In this document: one piece after another, positions 58,147 to 64,000 of the stretch
How positions within the stretch are numbered: the stretch's first letter is position 1
How the letters are laid out: the number at the start of each line of letters is the position of its first letter
Assembly (NCBI GenBank): GCA_016720825.1
Contig: JADKJV010000001.1
Location: 496,001-560,000 of the forward strand
Direction of reading: 5' to 3'
Length of the DNA stretch: 64,000 nucleotides
Origin: Chitinophagaceae bacterium
GTDB taxonomy: Bacteria; Bacteroidota; Bacteroidia; Chitinophagales; Chitinophagaceae
Made by a program: the position numbers and the translations under genes
The notes under the pieces: model-generated
Databases searched by the model: none
What the model was told of the DNA's origin: nothing
Seen by the model: only the letters and a program-made list of their open reading frames with translations

Positions 58147-58431
58147 ATGAAAAAGATATTAGCCCTCAGCCTGATCCTCATGATCTTCTCTGTTGCCGCA
58201 TCCGCCCAGCGTGGACCGGTAAGACACAGAACCTGCAACAGCAGGCAGTTAACCCGCTATGAAAAAATGGACCTGCGTCATGATGCTGTCCGCCTCGGCG
58301 CATCCCAGCGCCTGGCCCGCCGCGATGGAATTGTAACACCGCGTGAACATATGCGTATCAATCACCAGAAAAGAAATATCCGCCGGGAAGCATTTATCTA
58401 CCGTCATAACGGACGCAGACCGGTGATCTAA
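58147..58431 (+). CDS. Small Arg-rich secreted protein (94 aa)
   Basis: From the ATG at 58147 the protein has 94 residues and a signal peptide (ILALSLILMIFSVAASAQ). The mature part is about one quarter Arg/Lys: RHRTCNSRQLTRYEKMDLRH, LARRDGIVTPREHMRINHQK and RNIRREAFIYRHNGRRPVI. The DGxVTPxE phrase is like short helical 'Arg-rich' periplasmic proteins of Bacteroidota and recalls CpxP/Spy-type basic helices. One Cys is present. It may bind anionic surfaces or nucleic acids; this is inference. A strong hairpin terminator follows. Confidence 0.68.
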   Translation: MKKILALSLILMIFSVAASAQRGPVRHRTCNSRQLTRYEKMDLRHDAVRLGASQRLARRDGIVTPREHMRINHQKRNIRREAFIYRHNGRRPVI

Positions 58432-58459
58432 TAAATAAAGTAAAAGAAGAATCCAATCA

Positions 58460-58494
58460 AAAGGCCACAAAGCACCAGATGCTTTGTGGCCTTT
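58460..58494 (+). terminator. Hairpin terminator built from a CACAAAG repeat
   Basis: AAAGGCCACAAAGC (58460-58473) pairs perfectly with GCTTTGTGGCCTTT (58481-58494) around a seven-base loop. It lies 29 bases after the stop of the Arg-rich protein gene. The sequence is of the CACAAAG type, which supports a terminator role for this repeat class; there is no long T-run after it, so efficiency is uncertain. Confidence 0.6.
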
Positions 58495-58541
58495 GCTTTA
58501 CCTCAATTACGCAAAACGTGTATTTAAAAAACTTTCTGATT

Positions 58542-58584
58542 TAGGGTTAAGCAGCTTTAGCTGCTCCTTTGTGCCCCATTCGGG
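58542..58584 (-). repeat. 43-bp dispersed repeat with AGCTAAAGCT hairpin, copy 2
   Basis: The reverse complement matches 2519-2561 at 40 of 43 positions. Orientation is opposite to copy 1. A CACAAAG word and a GCAGCTAAAGCTGC hairpin are shared. It lies in the 254-base gap before the convergent response-regulator gene; bases 58585-58685 show a further CTTTGTGG word and no gene. Confidence 0.75.
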
Positions 58585-58685
58585 TGTTGGCAGAGGGTAA
58601 ATGGTCTATTCGCTAAAAGTATTCAATAAATCACGAAAAACTACTCTGTGTACTTTGTGGTTTGTATTTCCACATCAGTGTTTAA

Positions 58686-59432
58686 TCAACTAAACCACTG
58701 CATAATCTCCGCCTTCCTCCTCCTTGACACCGGTATCTGCATCTGGTTTTTCATCTCCAGCATGCCTTCCCGGTCCACCTTCTCCACATGCGCTTTGTTA
58801 ATCACATACGATTTATGCACCCGCAGGAAATGATGCTCCAGTAAAATATCCTCATACTCTTTCAGTGTTTTGGAAACAATCAGTGGCTTCTTATTGAGGA
58901 AATAAAATTTTGTGTAGTTACTGCTGCCTTCCAGTAAAATAATTTCAGCCGGGTCAAACAGGAAAATCCCTTCGTTGGTTGACAAAGCCAGTTTGAACTG
59001 CTGCTGGTCTTTCTGCTGCAGGTTATAAATCAGGTTATCCACTAAGGGTTGGCGCGAACCGTCCGCTGATTGCTGCTGTTTGACGATATGCCTGTTAATG
59101 GCATTCTTCATATCCACGATATCAATCGGCTTCAGTAAATAATCCAGGGCACTAAACCGGATGGCTTTGATTGCGTATTTATCATAGGCAGTGGTGAAGA
59201 TTACATCAAAACTCCAGTCGCTGGCCCGGTTCAGGAAATCAAAACCATTCATGCCCGGCATTTCGATATCCAGCATCACGAGTGTGGGCCGGAAACTTTC
59301 CAGCACTTGCAGGGCTTCTTCTGGTTTATTTGATACCATCAGTTGTTTGTCACCGGGTATGTGTTTTTCAATCAGCACTTTTAAAATACTGCCGGCCGAC
59401 TGCTCATCATCCACTATCAATATTTTAATCAT
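58686..59432 (-). CDS. LytTR-family response regulator
   Basis: A 248-residue regulator. Receiver domain: ILIVDDEQSAG (acidic pair), phospho-acceptor Asp in LVMLDIEMPGMNG, and the conserved Lys in DYLLKPIDI. LytTR domain: ILLEGSSNYTKFYFLNKKPL and LRVHKSYVINKAHVEKVDRE. Its start overlaps the kinase stop (ATGA), so the pair is translated together. It parallels the pair at 37.8-40.5 kb. Target promoters are unknown. Confidence 0.94.
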   Translation of the reverse strand: MIKILIVDDEQSAGSILKVLIEKHIPGDKQLMVSNKPEEALQVLESFRPTLVMLDIEMPGMNGFDFLNRASDWSFDVIFTTAYDKYAIKAIRFSALDYLLKPIDIVDMKNAINRHIVKQQQSADGSRQPLVDNLIYNLQQKDQQQFKLALSTNEGIFLFDPAEIILLEGSSNYTKFYFLNKKPLIVSKTLKEYEDILLEHHFLRVHKSYVINKAHVEKVDREGMLEMKNQMQIPVSRRRKAEIMQWFS

Positions 59433-62400
59433 ATCCGCTTTTGTTTATTGATCATTAAATCAGCTGCCAGCCGGATTACAACCCGGGTTCCGGTAGCTTC
59501 ACCCTGCGCATTAGTCAAGTCAATAATCTCAATATGCGCACTGTCTTTTCGCTCCCGGTTTAAAAGTTCAACCCGCTGGAAGGCCAGCCGGGTGCCTTTT
59601 GATTCAAATCTGGCGGCACCCAGTTTTTGCTGCTTGATTTCCGCCGCGCGGGCACGGCCCACCCCGTTATCTTCAATAATACATTCGAGCATCCCGTTTG
59701 TTTCTTCAAAAATCAAATTCAGTCTTTTTTCCCCCGGCAGGTTTATGAGTCCATGCCAGATGGCGTTTTCCACAAACGGCTGCAGCAGCAGTGTTGGGAT
59801 ATAAATATCGTCCGGGTCCAATGCCGGGTTTACTGTTATCTTATAATTAAAAGACTGGCTGAAACGCAGTGATTCAAGCGACAGGTACAAACGGATTGTT
59901 TCCAGTTCATTGGCCAGCGTAATCAGGTTTTTTTCGGAATGATCAAGCACCATCCGCAGTAATTTGGAAAACCGGGAGAGATAATCATACGCCGCATCTA
60001 TTTTTTCTGTGACGATAGCCTCCTGGATCGCATTCAGGCTGTTAAAAATAAAATGCGGATTCATCTGCGCCCGGATAGCACGTGCTTCCAGTTCGGTGAG
60101 TTGCTGTTTCAGCGAAGCACTGGCTTTTACGGCCCTGATTCGTCTCCGGTAAACCAGGAACACCACGGCAGAGATAAACAATACAAGGAAAATCCTGAAT
60201 GCATTTGTTTTCCAGAACGGAGGCCTGATCGTAAACGAATATTGAACCGGCTCTGTCGTCCACAGGTTACTGTTATTGCAGGCTTTCACTTCAAAACGAT
60301 AATCACCCGGTGCCAGTCCGTTAAACTGTGCTATGCGGTTACTGGTGAATGTCCAGTTACTGTCAAGACCAATCAGCCTGTATGCATATTTAACTTTGGA
60401 GGGATCCGACAGGCAAACGCCGGCAAACACAAACTGCACTGAATTCTGTTTGTATGACAAAGAAGGTGATTGTGAATGTACAAAATCACTGTCCTGCACT
60501 TTTACCTGGCTGATCAGTAACACCGGTTGCAATGCATTATTCCCCACGCTGTCGGGGTGGAAGGAAAACAAGCCGTTGCTGGTAAGTCCCCAGATGGTAC
60601 CATCCTTTTGCTGTTCCAGTTTTAAAGTCTGGTAATAGGAAGAGGGCAATCCGTCTTTTTCATTATAGGTCGTGAGTTGTTCATGGTCCCCGGCATTCAG
60701 GAGAACTGAAACGCTCATATAGTCTCCCCACCACACCTGGTCGTTTTTATCAACGAGTACGGACAAGGCAATGTCAGAAGGCAGTCCGTTACGGGAATCA
60801 TATTGTTTTTGTAAAATGAGTTTCCCGTTTTCTTCCCTGCATTTAAGCAATCCTTTTCCAAAAGTGGCAACCCAGATATTTTTCTTACGGTCAGTTACAA
60901 TTTTGTTGATATATAAGTTTTTTACGGGCATGCCGGTGATCATATCTTCATCCAGTTTTCCGTTTCGCAACAGGTATAATCCCTGGCTTCCATAAAACCA
61001 GTAATTGGCTCCATCACCATGGAAACAATTAAACAATTCCGGGTAACGGGCGTATTCTTTCTGAAATGTGTAATGGGCGGTCATGGGCTGTGCAGCCGCC
61101 GGATCGATTACTGTTACGCCATTTTCGGTACAGGCAAACAGTTTTCCATCCGGAGCCGGGAAAAAAGTTTCGCAGTTATTATCCTTTAAGAATCCCGTAT
61201 CCGGATAATGCGTAACCTGGTTTCCCTTCAGCCTGCTGATGGCTTCATAACCGCTGCCGGCCCATATCGCACCATAGACATCTTCATACAGGCAGAACAC
61301 TTCCGAATTTTTAAAAAGAGGCGGTATATGGAGCTGTGGCAAAATTTTTTGCTGGGTTTTCTGGAAAAGGAGGCCACGGTTCCCGCCAAACAAGAGGTCT
61401 CCATTCTTTTTTTCCAGCATCGAAAAAATTTCGGGGTGCACGGATTGCTCAGGTATGTACTGGCGGAAAGATGTTTTCCTGAATTTGAATAAGCCTTCCC
61501 AGGTTCCAATCCATATATTCTCCTCAGCATCCACAAGCGCGGTTACTGCATTATTGGCTTCTGTACCAAATGAAACAAGATGCCGGACGGAATCACTAAC
61601 CAATGCCACACCCGTTGTTGTCAGTGCGAATGTTTTCCCATGGGATGTGAAAACCGTCCGTCCAATATAATTCTCAGACTGTCGCAATGTAATTTTCCCG
61701 TTGATCATTTGGGATGGATGATGTCCTAAACAGTTCCAGTAAATGCTGTCAGGTGAAGGGGCAGTCACTGACATAACATGTTGAAAAGGATCCGGGTTTT
61801 TCCAGATAAGCTCAGTTTGCTCCAGGCCTGGGGAAAATTTAAAAATCCCATCGTGTGAACCAACGTACACATTCTGCCGGTTATCAGAAGCAATACTGAA
61901 AGATCTTTTTATAAAGCCTGCATAAGGTTTAATGTTCAGTACAACAGGTGCATCATTTGCAAAACTACCTAACGTTGCAGCACTTATTTTATACAGTGCA
62001 TTCATTTCTCCCATCCAGATATTCCCGGATGCATCGGTATGCAGCGACTCAATGGCAATAGAAGGACGGTTTTGAATACTGATTTTCCGGAGACGGCCTG
62101 CTTTCAGGTAAAACAAACCCTTATCGCCACCCAGCCAGATGCCTTGCTGACGATCAGCCATGATAGTCAGTATACGGCCCAGTGCTTCGTTACTATCCGT
62201 GTACTGGTAGTTGGTAAAATGGTACCCGTCATAACTGCTGACGCCGAATTCTGTGCCAATCCACAGGATGCGGTTTTGTCCCTGCGTGAGTGTATAAATT
62301 TTAGACGACAGTAAACCATCCCTGGTACCGAAGATAGTACGCCCGTACTGGGGCGATTGTGCCCGGGACCGGGCAACAACAAACAGCAAAATGGTGAGGA

Positions 62401-62479
62401 TGGTTATGAACCGGCCGGCGCGCATCAACAGGTAAAATACAGAAACTTTTTGCAATTGTATAGCCATTCTATCACTCAT
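59429..62479 (-). CDS. Two-component propeller sensor histidine kinase
   Basis: A 1016-residue sensor. A signal segment (FITILTILLFVVARSRAQ) leads into a large periplasmic beta-propeller made of repeats such as RILWIGTEFGVSSYDGYHFT, NIWMGEMNALYKISAA and ENIWIGTWEGLFKFRKTSFR. A Y_Y_Y domain follows (YAYRLIGLDSNWTFTSNRIA), then a transmembrane helix (FRIFLVLFISAVVFLVY) and a LytS-type kinase (QMNPHFIFNSLNAIQEAI, DNGVGRARAAEI). This hybrid-like layout without a receiver is typical of Bacteroidota regulators that sense extracellular glycans or signals. The start could be 62479, 62467 or 62425. Confidence 0.94.
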   Translation of the reverse strand: MSDRMAIQLQKVSVFYLLMRAGRFITILTILLFVVARSRAQSPQYGRTIFGTRDGLLSSKIYTLTQGQNRILWIGTEFGVSSYDGYHFTNYQYTDSNEALGRILTIMADRQQGIWLGGDKGLFYLKAGRLRKISIQNRPSIAIESLHTDASGNIWMGEMNALYKISAATLGSFANDAPVVLNIKPYAGFIKRSFSIASDNRQNVYVGSHDGIFKFSPGLEQTELIWKNPDPFQHVMSVTAPSPDSIYWNCLGHHPSQMINGKITLRQSENYIGRTVFTSHGKTFALTTTGVALVSDSVRHLVSFGTEANNAVTALVDAEENIWIGTWEGLFKFRKTSFRQYIPEQSVHPEIFSMLEKKNGDLLFGGNRGLLFQKTQQKILPQLHIPPLFKNSEVFCLYEDVYGAIWAGSGYEAISRLKGNQVTHYPDTGFLKDNNCETFFPAPDGKLFACTENGVTVIDPAAAQPMTAHYTFQKEYARYPELFNCFHGDGANYWFYGSQGLYLLRNGKLDEDMITGMPVKNLYINKIVTDRKKNIWVATFGKGLLKCREENGKLILQKQYDSRNGLPSDIALSVLVDKNDQVWWGDYMSVSVLLNAGDHEQLTTYNEKDGLPSSYYQTLKLEQQKDGTIWGLTSNGLFSFHPDSVGNNALQPVLLISQVKVQDSDFVHSQSPSLSYKQNSVQFVFAGVCLSDPSKVKYAYRLIGLDSNWTFTSNRIAQFNGLAPGDYRFEVKACNNSNLWTTEPVQYSFTIRPPFWKTNAFRIFLVLFISAVVFLVYRRRIRAVKASASLKQQLTELEARAIRAQMNPHFIFNSLNAIQEAIVTEKIDAAYDYLSRFSKLLRMVLDHSEKNLITLANELETIRLYLSLESLRFSQSFNYKITVNPALDPDDIYIPTLLLQPFVENAIWHGLINLPGEKRLNLIFEETNGMLECIIEDNGVGRARAAEIKQQKLGAARFESKGTRLAFQRVELLNRERKDSAHIEIIDLTNAQGEATGTRVVIRLAADLMINKQKRI

Positions 62480-62601
62480 AATGGCCGTTGGCTAATTGAC
62501 CGGCGGCGGGAAATTCCTAAAACTAATTGCAAACCTCCGTTGCATTATTCACGCCATGTGCTTGTCAGCCGAACATTTAGTTTTAAAACCAATACATCTC
62601 T

Positions 62602-62907
62602 ATGGTAGCAAGCCCGCTTGTCCTTGAAAAAGTTAAGGGGATCATACACGAACTGAACCGCCTTCATCTATGGAAAAAACAGATGCCGCAATGGGTGACG
62701 GATTTCAGCAGTGTAAAGATTATGAATGAGGAAGATTTTTCGGACTGGTTACAGTTTGTTTATCTGCCTAACCTGATGCAGCTGGAAAACAGGAGCAACA
62801 TCACCGGGGATACACTGATTGTACCGCAGGCGATGAAATTCTTTGGCAATGATGTACGAAAAGGAAAACTGCTCCAGCTACTGATTGAGCTGGATGCTTT
62901 ATTGTAA
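62602..62907 (+). CDS. yqcC: YqcC-like protein (DUF446)
   Basis: A 101-residue cytoplasmic helical protein. LEKVKGIIHELNRLHLWKKQ, FSDWLQFVYLPNLMQLEN and the ending KLLQLLIELDALL correspond to the YqcC pattern ('L...Lr...lW', 'f..WLQfifip.m', 'll..l..lDalL'). In gammaproteobacteria yqcC lies beside truC, whose product makes pseudouridine 65 in tRNA. No truC is next to it here. It is a single plus-strand gene divergent from the propeller kinase. Confidence 0.82.
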   Translation: MVASPLVLEKVKGIIHELNRLHLWKKQMPQWVTDFSSVKIMNEEDFSDWLQFVYLPNLMQLENRSNITGDTLIVPQAMKFFGNDVRKGKLLQLLIELDALL

Positions 62908-62937
62908 TCTCAAAAACCAAATTCTAAAAATATGCGC

Positions 62938-63947
62938 ATGAAACAATTTCTCACGCTTCTGCTGTTTGTACTATAGGTCAATTGCTGTTTGCCCAAAATG
63001 TGGGTATAGGCACTAATACCCCTAACTCAAAGGCCATTCTTGATATCAGCAGCACAACCAGGGGTATCCTTACGCCCAGGATGACTACCCTGGAAAGGCT
63101 TTCGATTACAAGTCCGCCAAACGGTTTACTGGTTTATGATTTAGATAAAAATGAATTTTATCATTACACCGGAACAGGCTGGCTGGCCATGTTAAATGGT
63201 GCTTACTGGACAAGACCTATTACCAACCGGAACAGAATCAGTAATAATATTGACAGTGTGGGTATTGGCACCAATTCTCCAACCGAATGGCTGGATGTAG
63301 ATGGCAATATACGCAGCAGGAATAATGTACTGGCAGATAACAATATTACAGCAACCGGAACTGTACAGGGCAGTGCAATTATATCTACTGGCAATTTAGT
63401 TACTGGAGGCACCGGCCTTTTCAACGATGACCTTTCGACCAATTCAGGTCTGTTCATAAATAATACAGCGGCAATACTCCAGTTAAAAAGCAGTGGTATT
63501 AGTAAAGGTTTTTTACAACTAGCCGGTTCTGATGTTCGTTTAGGCACCAACAGTGGCAATACGGGCAATTTAATCATACGGATGAATGGGAATGATAGAA
63601 TAAGAATTGATCCGGGAGGGAATATGGATATTGAAGGTCAAATTATTAACAGCGCTGCTACAGGTGCGGCACCGCTTTTGCCAAGATGTTATGGATATGT
63701 ATCCGCTACAGGCGCGATCATTAGTGGGAGCGGGAATTTTACTGTTACAAGAACCATCATTGGTGAGTACAGGATCACTTGTACGGGTATTAGTACAAAC
63801 TCAATCTTCTTTTCTTCCGTTCCTTATCAAACTGCTGTTTCAAGTACATTTTATGATTCTCCAAATAACTTGGCTATCAGAACATGGTCAACAGATACCG
63901 GAATTCGCGAAGACCACAATTTCTATTTTATTGTATTTGGGCTTTAA
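62938..63947 (+). pseudogene. NVGIGT-type surface protein with frameshifted signal peptide
   Basis: An ATG at 62938 starts a signal peptide, MKQFLTLLLFVL, that hits TAG at 62974. In the next frame the sequence continues GQLLFAQNVGIGTNTPNSKA without a break to 63947. A one-base change near 62967-62975 would restore one protein of about 335 residues. The N-terminal module (AILDISSTTRGILTPRMTTL, NGLLVYDLDKNEFYHYTGTG) parallels that of the Kelch protein at 33119-34771. The C-terminal part is a repetitive beta-rich region like phage tail-fibre or adhesin stalks. If translated from TTG 62982 it would lack a secretion signal. Confidence 0.75.
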
Positions 63948-64000
63948 TCATGTAAAGGATTTACCATGGGTTAATGCCCGCGAAAGCAAGGAAATTCGAT

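Noticed and set aside
1..64000. tRNA, rRNA, insertion sequences, integrases or phage genes.
   Set aside because: No sequence with tRNA-like or rRNA-like content and no transposase or integrase motif was found on either strand.

Overview
The window looks like chromosomal DNA from a Bacteroidota bacterium, probably of the Chitinophagaceae/Chitinophagales group (inference, no 16S present). The evidence is: start codons without Shine-Dalgarno sequences but with A-rich leaders; promoter -7 boxes of the TAnnTTTG type; the coaX / outer-membrane protein / lptC trio; LytS-LytTR two-component pairs, one with a beta-propeller sensor; cell-surface proteins beginning with the NVGIGT..P-type N-terminal module; and many DUF and lipoprotein families typical of the phylum. 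No rRNA, tRNA, CRISPR array, transposase, integrase or phage gene was seen. The region is core chromosome rich in small accessory operons and in non-coding repeats.

Layout. 0-10 kb: partial HTH gene, lysS, an ArsR/SRPBCC/small membrane protein/VOC operon (minus strand), an SDR, a possible small RNA with a strong terminator, an aldo/keto reductase, and lptC-OMP-coaX. 10-17.8 kb: LON-domain protein, a glycosyltransferase plus O-antigen ligase pair, meaB, a double CDGSH protein, a CPBP protease and a frameshifted DUF4932 gene. 18-27 kb: a second and a third ArsR/SRPBCC module, small lipoproteins, DUF3500, DUF4287 and a DODA-type dioxygenase. 27-33 kb: envelope and secreted proteins, including a YdjC deacetylase next to a secreted ADP-ribosylglycohydrolase-like enzyme. 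33-37.1 kb: a minus-strand surface-protein cluster (Kelch, two small proteins, NHL repeats, a decayed fragment) with several disrupted frames. 37.8-40.5 kb: a sensor kinase with an in-frame TAG and its LytTR regulator. 40.5-47 kb: GH5, adenosine deaminase and two glycosyltransferases. 47-57 kb: typA, a hydrolase, fabH, a lipid kinase, a membrane patatin-like protein, ctaA, two YeeE-type proteins and rnhB. 57.6-64 kb: two small basic secreted proteins, a second LytTR pair with a propeller kinase, a YqcC-like protein and a surface protein with a broken signal peptide.

Three observations deserve most attention. First, three paralogous ArsR regulators each have a promoter carrying two related 16-bp sites, 24-26 bp apart, around a TATATTYG box. 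Each drives an SRPBCC gene; one module has SRPBCC and VOC as separate genes and another has them fused. Second, intergenic regions carry degenerate arrays with an exact 7-bp period at nine loci; the largest runs 46806-47044. Third, there is a set of long palindromic intergenic repeats built from CACAAAG or CACATAG words, some of which end inside genes and supply stop or start codons.

Six reading-frame interruptions in 64 kb (16.93, 35.77, 36.7, 37.05, 38.11 and 62.97 kb) mean either local gene decay or residual sequencing errors; the sequence alone cannot decide.
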